The notes beneath the pieces were generated by a model, which was given only the letters and a program-made list of their open reading frames with translations, had not been told where the DNA came from and did no database searches. Below, one piece after another: positions 19,809 to 28,585 of a stretch of DNA of 64,000 nt. A program made the position numbers and the translations under genes. Every line of letters starts with the position of its first letter. The stretch's first letter is position 1. The DNA is taken from NCBI RefSeq assembly GCF_900106665.1, contig NZ_FNNA01000001.1:310001-374000 (forward strand), given 5' to 3'. The stretch comes from Paracoccus sanguinis. Its GTDB lineage: Bacteria; Pseudomonadota; Alphaproteobacteria; Rhodobacterales; Rhodobacteraceae.

Positions 19809-21048
19809 AATCATTGACATTCGTGCCGGTCGGGCCGGTGACGAACAGATCGCCCAGCGCCTCGAACCCGTGGTAGGCGTCGTGGGCGGCAAGCAAGGCG
19901 CCCGCGTCCAGCCCCAGTGCCCTGAGCCGGGCGGCGGTGGTGCCGTCGGCGAAGGCGCCGGCATTCGCCTCGGACCCGTCGATGCCGTCGGTGTCGGCGG
20001 CGAGCGCGGCGAAGGACGTGCCCTCGGCGGCCTGGGCGAGGGCGAGCAGGAACTCGGTGTTGCGACCGCCGCGGCCCGGGGCGCCGCGCAGCGTGACGGT
20101 GGTCTCGCCGCCCGACAGCAGCACCACGGGGCGAGGGAAGGGGCGGTCGCGCAGCGCGATCTCGCGGGCGATGGCGGCGTGGACGCGGCCAACCTCGCGC
20201 GCCTCGCCCTCGATGGCGTCCGAGAGGATCACGGCGGGCACGCCCTCGGCTGCGGCACACGCCGCAGCGGCCTCGAGCGAGAGCCGCGCCGAGGCGATGA
20301 CCCGGACCTCGTTTCCCGCGAAGACCGGGTCCGCGGGGTCGGGCGCCGCGCCCGCGTCGCCCTCAAGCCAGGCGGCCACCGCGGGCGGCAGGTCGATCCG
20401 CCAGTCGCGGGCGAGCCGGCGGGCTTCGGCGCGGCTGGTCCGGTCGGGCACCGTCGGCCCCGAGGCGACCTGCGCCGGATCGTCGCCCGGCACGTCCGAG
20501 ACGATGAGCGAGACGACCCGCGCCGGATGCGCCGCCGCGGCGAGGCGCCCGCCCTTGATCCCCGAGACCTGCTTGCGGATCGCGTTCATGACCGAGATCG
20601 GCGCACCGCTCGCCAGCAGCGCGCGGTTCAGCGCCGCCTCGTCCTCGAGCGTGAGCGCCCCCGGCGGCATCGGCAACAACGCCGACCCGCCGCCGCAGAT
20701 CAGGGCGACGACGAGGTCGTCGGCGGTAAGGCTTTGGACCGCCTCGAAGAGCGCCGCCGAGGCCGCGCGACCGGCCGCGTCGGGCACCGGATGGGCAGCC
20801 ACGAACACGCGGATCGCCCGGGTCGGCGCGCCATAGCCGTGGCACGTCACCACCACCCCGCTCAGCGGCCCGTCCCAGAGCGTCTCAAACGCCTGCGCCA
20901 GCTGCGCCGCGCCTTTCCCTGCCCCGACGACGACCGTCCGCCCGCGCGGCCGCTCGGGCAGGTGGCCGGAGAGCGCCCGGCGCGGATCGGCCGCCGCCAC
21001 GGCAACGTCGAAGAGGGTGGTGAGGAGGTGTCGGTCGGCTGGGGTCAT
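19786..21048 (-). CDS. Glycerate 2-kinase (MOFRL family)
   Basis: The 420-aa product is predicted to phosphorylate D-glycerate to 2-phosphoglycerate, feeding glyoxylate or serine-derived carbon into glycolysis. It shows the DUF4147/MOFRL architecture: VVVGAGKGAAQLA near residue 40, ICGGGSALLPMP near 118, the KQVSGIKGGRLA block, and the C-terminal MOFRL domain with LLSGGETTVT and ADTDGIDG. Length is typical. Its 3' end overlaps the convergent DUF4130-UdgX gene by 23 bases. Upstream lies a 1.1-kb gene-poor stretch. Confidence 0.92.
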   Translation of the reverse strand: MTPADRHLLTTLFDVAVAAADPRRALSGHLPERPRGRTVVVGAGKGAAQLAQAFETLWDGPLSGVVVTCHGYGAPTRAIRVFVAAHPVPDAAGRAASAALFEAVQSLTADDLVVALICGGGSALLPMPPGALTLEDEAALNRALLASGAPISVMNAIRKQVSGIKGGRLAAAAHPARVVSLIVSDVPGDDPAQVASGPTVPDRTSRAEARRLARDWRIDLPPAVAAWLEGDAGAAPDPADPVFAGNEVRVIASARLSLEAAAACAAAEGVPAVILSDAIEGEAREVGRVHAAIAREIALRDRPFPRPVVLLSGGETTVTLRGAPGRGGRNTEFLLALAQAAEGTSFAALAADTDGIDGSEANAGAFADGTTAARLRALGLDAGALLAAHDAYHGFEALGDLFVTGPTGTNVNDFRAILIR

Positions 21049-22161
21049 GGCGGGGGCTTTTGGGTCCGGGGGAGGCTAGCGCGGTTCGGTGGGCTCGGGA
21101 AGCTGTGGGGGGCGACTGAGGGGAACTGAGAGCGGTGGTGGAACAAGTTATTCGCTCGGCGTTGTGGCGGCTGGATATTTATTGCCCGGATGTTCGACGA
21201 GGGTGTGGGGGGGCTGGATTTGCAGCGCAAGGTTAGCGAGGCAGGCCGGAGTGATCTCGTCCGGCCGGTCACGAGAACAGGGGAGACAGTTGGGACAACA
21301 GCGGTTCGTATGCGCGTGTGGCGCCGGGTGCGAGGATTAATCTGACCCATCGCAGGATGTCAGGAAGCGTCCGGGCAAAGGGGCTGCCACACACCGTGGA
21401 CGGCGCACAATCGCGGAAGAAAATGCAGCCACCGCCCGCGTCGCCCCATGTAGACCAAGCAGCCGCGAGCGCCGTGGACGGTCTCATTGTGGTGGAACTG
21501 TGGGCTCCATCGTTCGGTTTTTGTTAGCTTGACGCTAGCCGCGCAGGGGTCTGGGGCGCGGGTGATGAAGTTACCCCAGGCCTCCTGAAGCATTGGGAAG
21601 AAGAGGCGGCCTCAAAGGCATGAGCAGGTGACGCGAGCAATCACGGGCGGATCGAAGCAGCGGCATGGTGCGATGCCTCCGTCGCGGACTGCGGCGCGCT
21701 CTGGCGCGAACAGCGCGGTCGCGGTGTGGCGCTTGGCGCTGCGGTAAGATGTTGCGGGAGCGTGCGTCGGGCAGAGGCTGGTCGGGTGGAAGTATGAACT
21801 GCTGAAGACCGGGACGGCGGCTAGACAAAGTTCGGAGCCTAGTTCCGCTGCGCGGCAGCCTCTCACCAATGAACGTATCACCGTCCGCCGTTTGCCGGTT
21901 TAACCCACGAAACCGGCGTCCCACACACCGACGTCGGGGCCTACTAAAACGGGCATTAGAGCCGAATTCGGAGCAAACCAGCACGGACTCTTTTGCACCT
22001 CGCTTAGGTTCGCGCCTCAGTCTCCGCTTACAGCTTCCGAAAGCAGTAGGATTGTCCGGCGTATACGAGCTGGGTCGATTGAGTCCGGCCATCCCCATCC
22101 CCTCTCCCCCAACCGCTTTGGGGTTGCGAGGCGGCAAGGGTTGCACTAGATGCCTCGTCAG
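21049..22161. other. Gene-poor, lower-GC stretch with no recognisable gene
   Basis: About 1.1 kb between the glycerate kinase and tRNA-Arg carries no convincing coding region on either strand. Short open frames have no family features, and one frame merely reads through the tRNA. By eye the base composition is clearly less GC-rich than the neighbouring genes. A perfect 7-bp stem (GGCCGGA, TCCGGCC) sits at 21244-21266. No transposase or integrase remnant was recognised. Confidence 0.6.
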
Positions 22162-22238
22162 GCACCCGTAGCTCAGCTGGATAGAGCGCCACCCTCCGAA
22201 GGTGGAGGCCACACGTTCGAATCGTGTCGGGTGCGCCA
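22162..22238 (+). tRNA. tRNA-Arg (anticodon CCG), CCA encoded
   Basis: The 77-base cloverleaf is complete. The acceptor stem GCACCCG pairs with CGGGTGC. The D-arm is GCTC-AGCTGGATA-GAGC. The anticodon stem CCACC/GGTGG closes the loop CTCCGAA, giving anticodon CCG, which reads CGG arginine codons. The T-arm is ACACG-TTCGAAT-CGTGT, and discriminator G is followed by CCA. The flanking DNA on both sides is lower in GC. Confidence 0.97.
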
Positions 22239-22258
22239 ACCCCCTGTCATACTCCTAT

Positions 22259-22303
22259 TTCTCGAGTAGCGCCGACAGGCAGATCCTTTACTTCTCGAGT
22301 AGC
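22259..22303. repeat. Two 12-bp direct repeats just after tRNA-Arg
   Basis: TTCTCGAGTAGC occurs at 22259-22270 and again at 22292-22303, 33 bp apart. They lie in a roughly 260-base stretch (22239-22497) that holds no gene and separates the tRNA from the end of the che operon. Their role is unknown. Confidence 0.5.
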
Positions 22304-22497
22304 TGCTGACTGCTACGCGGCTACAAATCGTTGCTCACAGGATGTGTTCTTACGGATATCCGGCAACGTGCCGCCGAGAGCTACCCTGGAGGCGGAGTGC
22401 CTCTCACTCGCACCCCCATCCCCCAGCGCCGCGCAACACTCCCCTCCCAACCACAAAATTCTTCTCCCCTACAAGCTGGCCAAACCAAGACGCTCCG

Positions 22498-22797
22498 TCA
22501 GCCCAACCTCTCCCTTAGCCGCTCTGCCACCGACCGCAGCGGCATACGCTCCAGTGCGGCACCCGCAGAGCCTCCTCCGCCTGCGGCAACCTCGACGGCA
22601 AAAGCAGAGAGCGCTCCAGCCGTCTGCGCCATCCGGTCGAGATCCTGCAGCGCCACCATCGCAGCCAGCAGCGCCTCGCCGCTCAGCGGCGTTCCGTCAG
22701 CCGCCGCGATCAGCGGCACGTCCTGAAGGCGCAGCAGCCCCTCGGTCAGCAGCGCCAGCTCGTCGGCGAGGGCCGACAGGATTTGCCCGGGCTCCAT
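22498..22797 (-). CDS. Small Ala/Leu-rich protein of unknown function at the end of the che operon
   Basis: I do not recognise this 99-aa protein. It is predicted to be almost entirely helical, rich in Ala and Leu, with a short glycine linker (AAGGGGSAG) near residue 75. It has no signal peptide or membrane segment. Its ATG overlaps the stop of the upstream cheY (ATGA), so it is translated with the chemotaxis genes and probably serves the same system, perhaps as an adaptor or phosphatase-like helper. That role is a guess from position only. It is the last gene of the operon before the gene-poor stretch. Confidence 0.65.
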   Translation of the reverse strand: MEPGQILSALADELALLTEGLLRLQDVPLIAAADGTPLSGEALLAAMVALQDLDRMAQTAGALSAFAVEVAAGGGGSAGAALERMPLRSVAERLRERLG

Positions 22798-23183
22798 CAG
22801 AACCGCCCGATCACGGCCTCGAGGCAGGCCTTGAGGTCGGCCGGCGTGAAGGGCTTCTTGATGAAGTTGTTCATTCCCATGGACTTGCCGCGGTCGATGA
22901 TCTCCTTGTCGGCGCGGCCGGTGATGAGGATGAACCCGACACCGCGGGTCGGCGCCTGGCTGCGCAGGCTCCGCAAGAGCGTCAGCCCGTCCATGCCCGG
23001 CATGTTGAAGTCCGAGAGCACCAGATGCACCGGGCGCCTGGCGATCTTGGTCAACGCCTCCTGCCCGTCGGCGGCGTGGTGGACGTTGCGGATGCCCATC
23101 GCCTCGAGCGCCTGCACGATCAGGCCGCGGCTGGTGGACATGTCGTCCACGACCATGATGTGAAGCTGGTCCCTGATGCTCAT
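22797..23183 (-). CDS. cheY: CheY-like single-domain response regulator
   Basis: The 128-aa protein is a stand-alone receiver domain. The acidic pocket is in VVDDMSTSR, the phospho-acceptor Asp is in LVLSDFNMPGMDG near residue 60, and the switch residues are in ILITGRADK and the IKKPFT lysine. It is expected to be phosphorylated by CheA and to act on the flagellar switch or serve as a phosphate sink. The frame stays open upstream inside cheR, but the ATG at 23183, overlapping the cheR stop by 4 bases, is the sensible start. A second, different cheY lies at the other end of the operon. Confidence 0.93.
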   Translation of the reverse strand: MSIRDQLHIMVVDDMSTSRGLIVQALEAMGIRNVHHAADGQEALTKIARRPVHLVLSDFNMPGMDGLTLLRSLRSQAPTRGVGFILITGRADKEIIDRGKSMGMNNFIKKPFTPADLKACLEAVIGRF

Positions 23184-24019
23184 GTCTCGCCCCTTCCCGG
23201 GTCGTACTGATAGACGGTGTGCCCGACCGGCCGCAGCCGCGTGCGCAGGTGGTCGGGGATGCGCTCGGAGTGGCCGATCAGCAGCCACCCGCCCGGGCGC
23301 AGCTGCCGGCAGAACTTGTCCCACAGCCGCAACTGGGCGGCGGCGTCGAAGTAGATGATCACGTTGCGGCAGAAGATCACGTCGAAGGGCCCGTCGAAGG
23401 TCCAGGCGCCGTGCAGGTTCATGTGCTCGAACCGGACCATGTCGCGGACCGGCTGGCGCAGGACCCACTCATCGCCTTCGGGGGCGAAGAACCTCTGGCG
23501 GGACTGCGGAGGGATGCCGGTCAGCTCGCCGTCGCGGTAGCGGGCGCTGCGGGCGCGCTCGAGGATCGCGTGGTCGATGTCGGTGGCGACGATGGTCGCG
23601 CGGCGCCCCGCCTCGCGTGCGGCGATGGCGATGGAATAGGGCTCCTGCCCCGACGAGCAGCCGGCCGACCAGATCCGCAGCGCGCGGGGGTCGCCGGGGG
23701 TGGACGGGAACACCGTCTCGCGCAGGAAGTCGAAGTGGTGCGCCTCGCGGAAGAAATGGGTGAAGTTGGTGGTCAGCGCCGAGACGAGGTGATCGCGCTC
23801 CCCGGCGAGCGCGCCGTTGTCGAGCCGCTGGACGTAATCGGCGAGGCTCGTGCAGTTGTTCGCGGCAATCCGCCGGTGCAGGCGCGAATCCATCATGCCG
23901 CGCTTTTCCGGTCCGAGGACGATGCCGGCCTCGCGGTAGATCAGGTCGGCGATCCGCGCGTAGAGCGGGTCCGCGAAGCCGGCGGGCGGTGCGTGAAGGT
24001 CGGGGGGGGACATGGTCAC
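23180..24019 (-). CDS. cheR: Chemotaxis protein methyltransferase CheR
   Basis: CheR methylates glutamates on chemoreceptors with SAM, resetting sensitivity during adaptation. The 279-aa protein has the N-terminal helical domain (residues about 20-85) and the motif LTTNFTHFFREAHHF. The SAM-binding fold shows RIWSAGCSSGQEPYSIAI near residue 125, then FDVIFCRNVIIYF near 215 and RPGGWLLIGHSE. The GTG at 24019 overlaps the cheW stop (GTGA), as other junctions here do. An ATG two codons later is the alternative. No CheB methylesterase gene follows, which is unusual for a che operon. Confidence 0.93.
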   Translation of the reverse strand: MTMSPPDLHAPPAGFADPLYARIADLIYREAGIVLGPEKRGMMDSRLHRRIAANNCTSLADYVQRLDNGALAGERDHLVSALTTNFTHFFREAHHFDFLRETVFPSTPGDPRALRIWSAGCSSGQEPYSIAIAAREAGRRATIVATDIDHAILERARSARYRDGELTGIPPQSRQRFFAPEGDEWVLRQPVRDMVRFEHMNLHGAWTFDGPFDVIFCRNVIIYFDAAAQLRLWDKFCRQLRPGGWLLIGHSERIPDHLRTRLRPVGHTVYQYDPGRGET

Positions 24020-24510
24020 GCCGCGCTGTCGGTCTGGTGGGCGGGCAACACCGATTGCAGTTCGAGCATCCGGATGAGCCGGTTCTCGACCAGCGTCAGG
24101 GCACTGATGCAGGCGTTGTCCTTGTCGGCGGCCAGGTCGGGGGGCGGCTGCAGGTCGCTGGTGGCGACGGCGAGGATGTCGGAGACCGCGTCCACGAGCA
24201 GCCCAGCGGTCTGGCCGTTGATCGAGACGACCATGATCACGTTGCGCTCGTCGCCCTCGATCGGCGGCATCCCCAGCCGCACGGCGAGGTCGATCACCGG
24301 CAGCACCGTGCCGCGCAGGTTGATCACCCCCTTGACGTGCGGCGGCGAGAAGGGAAGCGGCGTGGCGCGCGACCAGCCCCGGATCTCGCGTACGGACATG
24401 ATGTCCACGCAGTATTCCTGTTCGCCCACGCGGAAGGCCAGCAGCTCGATCTCGGCTGCGGCGCCGGGCGTGGCTGAGGATAGGGGCGGGTTGGGGTGAA
24501 GGTCGGTCAT
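24016..24510 (-). CDS. cheW: Chemotaxis coupling protein CheW
   Basis: CheW bridges chemoreceptors and the CheA kinase in the signalling array. The 164-aa protein has the CheW SH3-like fold: LLAFRVGEQEYCVDIMSVREI near residue 30, then VKGVINLRGTVLPVIDLAVRLG, and GLLVDAVSDIL. ATG 24510 was preferred because it lies just beyond the cheA stop and has an AGGA ribosome binding site 9 bases ahead. A TTG at 24525 could start a slightly longer product. Confidence 0.93.
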   Translation of the reverse strand: MTDLHPNPPLSSATPGAAAEIELLAFRVGEQEYCVDIMSVREIRGWSRATPLPFSPPHVKGVINLRGTVLPVIDLAVRLGMPPIEGDERNVIMVVSINGQTAGLLVDAVSDILAVATSDLQPPPDLAADKDNACISALTLVENRLIRMLELQSVLPAHQTDSAA

Positions 24511-24514
24511 GGCG

Positions 24515-26782
24515 TCATCCTGCAAGCGCTTGGTCCGGCTCGGCTGCGGGCCGGGCGGGACGGGTGAGGTCCGAGGGGTCGAGGATCAGCGCCACCTGGC
24601 CATCCCCGAGGATGGTCGCGGCGGCCACGCCGGGGACGGGGCCGAAGTTGCGGTTCAGTCCCTTGATGACCACCTGCCGCTGCTCCATGATCTGGTCGAC
24701 GATCAGCGCGGCGCGGCTGCCGTCCTCTTGCGTGGTGAGGATGACGATCGACTCGCGCGCCGTGCGGGGGCCACGGCGGAAGCCGAGCTGCACCCCGAGG
24801 TCGAAGAGCGGCACGAGGTCGCCGCGGATGTGCAGCAGCTCGGTGCGGCGGCCGACGCGGCGGACGTTCTCGGATGAAAAGGTCGCCGTTTCGACGATGG
24901 CCGAAAGCGGCACCACCAGCGTCTGGTCGGCGACCCGCACCACCATCCCGTCAAGCACCGCGAGCGTCAGCGGCAGCGAGATCGAGAACTTCGTTCCCAC
25001 CCCCGCCTCGCTGGTGATCGTGACGCGGCCGCCGAGCGCGGTGATGGAGCTTTTCACCACGTCCATCCCGACGCCGCGGCCAGAGAGCGCCGAGACCTGA
25101 CTCGCGGTGGAAAACCCGGGCAGGAACAGCAGGTTGTCGATCTCGCTGTCGGTCAGCTGGGCGTCGGCGGCAATGAGCCCCTTGGCCACCGCGATCTCGC
25201 GCGCGCGGGGGCGGTTGATGCCGGCGCCGTCGTCGGCGACCTCGATCAGCACCCGACCGGCGCGGTGCGAGGCCGAGAGGGTGATGATCCCCTCGGCCGG
25301 CTTGCCGGCGGCGCGGCGCCTCTCGGGAAGTTCGATGCCGTGATCGACCGAGTTGCGAATCATGTGGGTCAGCGGATCGGCGAGACGCTCGATCACGGTC
25401 TTGTCCACCTCGGTCGCCTCGCCCTCGGTACGCAGCCGCACCTCCTTGCCGACGGCGGCGGCGGCCTCGCGGATGATGCGAGCCATGCGCTGGAAGAGCG
25501 GCTTCACCGGCTGGGCGCGGATCATCATGACCCCGTCCTGGATGTCGCGGGTGAGCATCATGAATTCTTCGAGGCCGTTCATCACCGAGCTGTTCTCGGC
25601 CATGCCCGCCTCGGAGACGCTTTGCGCCAGCATCGCCTGGTTGATGACCAGCTCGCCCACGAGGTTCACCAGCCGGTCCACCCGGTCGAGATCGACGCGG
25701 ACGGTCGCGGACGGCGGCTCGGCCTCGGGGCGGGTCGAGCGCGCCCGGGGGGCGGCGCCGGGGGTGGGCTCGTCGGCGTTGGCCGCCGCGACGATGGTGT
25801 CGGCGTCGAGCCGCAGCGGCGGCGCTTCGCCGGCGGTCGCGGCGATGTCGGCGGGCAGCGGAAGCTCGGACTGCGGAGTTTCGGGCAGAGGCGGTTCGGA
25901 CATGGCGCTCTCGACAGGATCATCGGCAAGAAAGGGGTCCGTCCCGCCTTCGGGCCCACCCGGCGGCAGCGGGGTCGCGGCGGGCGCGATGGTCAGGTCG
26001 CAGACGTCGGTCACGAAGTCGAAGACCTCGCGGATCTCGGCCTCGGTCACGTCGCCCTGCAGCAGGATCGTCCAGCCGAGACGCGGGGCCTCGGCCGCCT
26101 CGGGCGCCGACGACAGGTCATCGGGGACGTGGCAGCGCAGCTCGGCCTCGCCGAGGGCGGCGAGGGCGCGCAGGATCAGCAGCGGCTCGTTGCCGCTGGT
26201 GAAGAGGTCGGCGTGGGGCGTGAAGTCGATCCGCCACGCGGGCAGGTCCGACGCGACGCTGTCCGTGGCGTCCGTCGCAGCCGGCTCGTCGCCCTCGGCC
26301 TCGAGCGGCCCGAAGCCCTCGAACCCCGGCAGGTCGAGCGAAAAGCCGAGCCCGCTGGGGGTGAAGTCCACCGGCTCGTCCTCGACCGGGGCGGCGTCGC
26401 CCATCAGCGCCTCGAGCGCCGCCAGCATCGGCTCGGCGCCCGCGGGGGGCGGCTCGTCATACTGGGCGGCGCGAATGTGGTCGTGCAGCAGGTCGGCGCC
26501 CTGGATGAAGAGCCGCGTCGCCTCGGGCGTCAGCGCGAGCTTGCCGGCGCGGAGCTGGTCGAGCACCGTCTCGAAGCGGTGCGCAAAGCCCACCAGCGCG
26601 TCGAAGCCAAAGGCCCCCGCGCCCCCCTTGATCGAGTGGACGGCGCGGAAGACGACGTTGATCGTCTCGGCGTCGCCGCCATCCTCGTCGAGGATCACGA
26701 GCGCGTCCTGCAAGCTCTCCATCAGCTCGTCGCACTCGACGAAGAACGAGGCGCGGATCTCGGCCATCGGGTCGGTGGACAT
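24515..26782 (-). CDS. cheA: Chemotaxis sensor histidine kinase CheA
   Basis: The central kinase of the chemotaxis array autophosphorylates in response to receptors and passes phosphate to CheY. The 755-aa protein has an N-terminal HPt domain with His49 in FRAVHSIKGGAGAFGF, then a long acidic and Pro-rich linker with a P2-like segment. Next come the dimerisation domain (VDLDRVDRLVNLVGELVI near residue 365) and an ATPase domain with HMIRNSVDHGIE, VADDGAGI and SALSGRGVGMDVV. A CheW-like regulatory domain is at the C-terminus (LTLAVLDGMVVRV onward). It lies between an upstream cheY and cheW on the same strand. Confidence 0.95.
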   Translation of the reverse strand: MSTDPMAEIRASFFVECDELMESLQDALVILDEDGGDAETINVVFRAVHSIKGGAGAFGFDALVGFAHRFETVLDQLRAGKLALTPEATRLFIQGADLLHDHIRAAQYDEPPPAGAEPMLAALEALMGDAAPVEDEPVDFTPSGLGFSLDLPGFEGFGPLEAEGDEPAATDATDSVASDLPAWRIDFTPHADLFTSGNEPLLILRALAALGEAELRCHVPDDLSSAPEAAEAPRLGWTILLQGDVTEAEIREVFDFVTDVCDLTIAPAATPLPPGGPEGGTDPFLADDPVESAMSEPPLPETPQSELPLPADIAATAGEAPPLRLDADTIVAAANADEPTPGAAPRARSTRPEAEPPSATVRVDLDRVDRLVNLVGELVINQAMLAQSVSEAGMAENSSVMNGLEEFMMLTRDIQDGVMMIRAQPVKPLFQRMARIIREAAAAVGKEVRLRTEGEATEVDKTVIERLADPLTHMIRNSVDHGIELPERRRAAGKPAEGIITLSASHRAGRVLIEVADDGAGINRPRAREIAVAKGLIAADAQLTDSEIDNLLFLPGFSTASQVSALSGRGVGMDVVKSSITALGGRVTITSEAGVGTKFSISLPLTLAVLDGMVVRVADQTLVVPLSAIVETATFSSENVRRVGRRTELLHIRGDLVPLFDLGVQLGFRRGPRTARESIVILTTQEDGSRAALIVDQIMEQRQVVIKGLNRNFGPVPGVAAATILGDGQVALILDPSDLTRPARPAAEPDQALAG

Positions 26783-26794
26783 CGCCGCGCCTCC

Positions 26795-27160
26795 TCAGCC
26801 CGTAACCATCTGGACGGTCTTGACCAGCTTGCCCGGATCGAAGGGCTTGACGATCCAGCCGGTCGCCCCGGCCTCGCGCGCCCGCGCCTTGAGTTCGGGG
26901 GCGCTTTCGGTGGTGAGCACCAGGATCGGCACGCCGCGCATCCGCTCGATCGCGCGGACCGCGCGGATGAAGCCGAAACCGTCGAGCCGCGGCATGTTGA
27001 TGTCCGAGATGATCGCGTCGGGCGCCATCCCCTCGAGCACCTCGAGCCCGTGCACTCCGTCATCGGCGGTGGTGACGGTCATGCCGGCGGCGCCGAGCGC
27101 AAGGCGCACCATGTCGCGCATGGTCCGGCTGTCGTCCACGGCGAGGATGTTGAGGCTCAT
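26795..27160 (-). CDS. cheY: CheY-like response regulator
   Basis: The 121-aa receiver domain has the acidic pair in LAVDDSRTMRD, the phosphorylated Asp in AIISDINMPRLDG near residue 54, the switch Thr in LVLTTESAP and the Lys in IVKPFDPGKL. This is the classic cheY type with the KPF motif. It starts at the ATG overlapping the STAS gene stop (ATGA); the frame is open slightly further. With its position just ahead of cheA, it is the more likely direct CheA partner of the two cheY genes. Confidence 0.94.
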   Translation of the reverse strand: MSLNILAVDDSRTMRDMVRLALGAAGMTVTTADDGVHGLEVLEGMAPDAIISDINMPRLDGFGFIRAVRAIERMRGVPILVLTTESAPELKARAREAGATGWIVKPFDPGKLVKTVQMVTG

Positions 27161-27432
27161 CGCGCGTCCTCCGCCCCGAACCATCGGTCAAGGCCCATCA
27201 CCGCCACCGCCTCGTCGAAGGCGGGCGAGCGCGGGCCGACCTCGAGCCGCAGCCCGGCCGCGGCCCAGCGCTGGCGCGCCGCCACGAGCAACTGCGCGGC
27301 GAGCGCGCCGAGATGGGTCACCCCGCCCGCGTCGAGGCTGAGGTCGGCGCCGTCGCAGGCCCCGAGCCGTTGCGCGAGCGGCCGCACGGCGCCCAGATCG
27401 AGCCGTGCATCGAGCGTCAGCACCGCCGTCAT
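27157..27432 (-). CDS. STAS-domain protein opening the che operon
   Basis: The 91-aa protein has a STAS-like pattern: an N-terminal beta pair (MTAVLTLDARLDLG), a central DLSLDAGGVTHLGALAAQLLVAA block resembling the anti-sigma-antagonist phospho-site region, and a C-terminal helix. The usual phosphorylatable Ser/Thr after the conserved Asp is replaced by the sequence VTHLG, so phospho-regulation is uncertain. Similar STAS genes precede cheY-cheA in other Rhodobacterales. Its role in chemotaxis is undefined. ATG 27432 was chosen over the slightly longer open frame because a GGGG tract precedes it. Confidence 0.75.
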   Translation of the reverse strand: MTAVLTLDARLDLGAVRPLAQRLGACDGADLSLDAGGVTHLGALAAQLLVAARQRWAAAGLRLEVGPRSPAFDEAVAVMGLDRWFGAEDAR

Positions 27433-27518
27433 CGCCTGCACCCCTGTCCCGTCCCCGTCGCCATGTCCGTCCCTTCCCAAACCGATTCCCGCTTTGCGCC
27501 GTTATGGGCACCGATCGC

Positions 27519-27533
27519 TTAAGGTTCGGTTGA
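27519..27533 (-). promoter_or_regulatory. Imperfect CtrA-type site upstream of the che operon
   Basis: On the minus strand the sequence is TCAAC-CGAACC-TTAAG, matching 8 of 10 positions of TTAAC-N6-TTAAC, 87 bases before the STAS start. CtrA controls motility and chemotaxis genes in many alphaproteobacteria, so a role is plausible. The match is imperfect and could be chance. Confidence 0.3.
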
Positions 27534-27614
27534 TGGGGCCCCGCCGCCGGGTCGCAGTCAGGCGAAAAATCGCTAAAATGCCGCCGAACGGCGCCCCGAT
27601 CCGGGCGCTGCGCC

Positions 27615-27643
27615 TTGCAACTGCGGCGGATTGGCCCTATCTC
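27615..27643 (+). promoter_or_regulatory. Probable rpsB promoter
   Basis: TTGCAA at 27615-27620 and TATCTC at 27638-27643 are separated by 17 bases, giving a good -35 and a fair -10 for sigma-70. Transcription would begin near 27650, leaving a leader of about 120 bases before rpsB. The rest of the 27433-27770 gap shows nothing else recognisable apart from the candidate CtrA site. Confidence 0.5.
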
Positions 27644-27770
27644 GCGCGCACTTCACAGGCGGGGGCGGGCCTCTGGCGGGAGACATCCGCCACGGTCCAC
27701 CGGTTGGGGCGGCCCATGCGGTTGCGTCCTGAAACCCCTGCCCCAGGCGCAAACCGGAAAGGACATGGAC

Positions 27771-28562
27771 ATGGCGCTTCCCGAATACTCCATGCGTCAG
27801 CTGCTCGAAGCTGGCGTTCACTACGGCCACCAGACCCAGCGCTGGAACCCGCGGATGGCGGAATACATCTACGGCGACCGCAACGGCATCCACATCATCG
27901 ACCTGACCCAGACGGTCCCGATGCTGGACCAGGCGCTGACCGTGATCCGCGACACCGTGGCCAAGGGCGGCCGGGTGCTGTTCGTCGGCACCAAGCGGCA
28001 GGCGCAGAAGGCCGTGGCCGAAGCGGCGGAAAAATCCGCGCAATTCTACATGAACCACCGTTGGCTCGGCGGCACGCTGACCAACTGGAAGACCGTGTCG
28101 CAGTCGATCCAGCGCCTCAAGCAGATCGACGAGGCGATGTCGGGCGGCGCCGAGGGGCTGACCAAGAAGGAACGCCTCGGGATGGAGCGCGAGCAGGCCA
28201 AGCTGCAGGCGAGCCTCGGCGGCATCCGCGAGATGGGCGGCCTGCCCGACCTGCTGTTCGTGATCGACGTGAACAAGGAAGACCTCGCCGTGCAGGAAGC
28301 CAACAAGCTTGGCATCCCGGTCGTCGCGGTGGTTGACACCAACTGCTCGCCCAAGGGCGTGACCCACGTCATCCCGGGCAACGACGACGCGGCCCGCGCC
28401 ATCGCGCTCTACTGCGACCTGGTCGCGCGCGCGGCGCTGGACGGGATGTCGGCGCAGATGGGCGCCGCGGGCGTCGATCTCGGCGCGCTGTCGGACGCCC
28501 CGGCCGAGGACATCGACGACCTCGAGGCCGCGGACGCCGAGGCCGAGACCGCCGGCGCCTGA
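27771..28562 (+). CDS. rpsB: 30S ribosomal protein S2
   Basis: S2 binds late in small-subunit assembly and helps anchor S1. The 263-aa protein begins [27 protein letters not shown] and contains [37 protein letters not shown] and [14 protein letters not shown], all diagnostic. The ATG at 27771 follows GGAAAGG by 8 bases. Another ATG two codons upstream is too close to that site. The C-terminus carries an acidic Asp/Glu/Ala tail typical of alphaproteobacterial S2. It is co-transcribed with tsf. Confidence 0.98.
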   Translation: MALPEYSMRQLLEAGVHYGHQTQRWNPRMAEYIYGDRNGIHIIDLTQTVPMLDQALTVIRDTVAKGGRVLFVGTKRQAQKAVAEAAEKSAQFYMNHRWLGGTLTNWKTVSQSIQRLKQIDEAMSGGAEGLTKKERLGMEREQAKLQASLGGIREMGGLPDLLFVIDVNKEDLAVQEANKLGIPVVAVVDTNCSPKGVTHVIPGNDDAARAIALYCDLVARAALDGMSAQMGAAGVDLGALSDAPAEDIDDLEAADAEAETAGA

Positions 28563-28585
28563 GCCGCGCCGTCACGGGACTTTCA

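Noticed and set aside
21571-22239. Open frame on the minus strand reading through the tRNA-Arg
   Set aside because: Its N-terminus (AHPTRFERVASTFGG) is the antisense of the tRNA, a common spurious call, and the rest has no family features.
25265-28336. Plus-strand open frame of over 1000 codons opposite cheA and through rpsB
   Set aside because: Antisense shadow of cheA, cheY and the STAS gene that then runs through rpsB in the wrong frame; composition is unlike any protein family.
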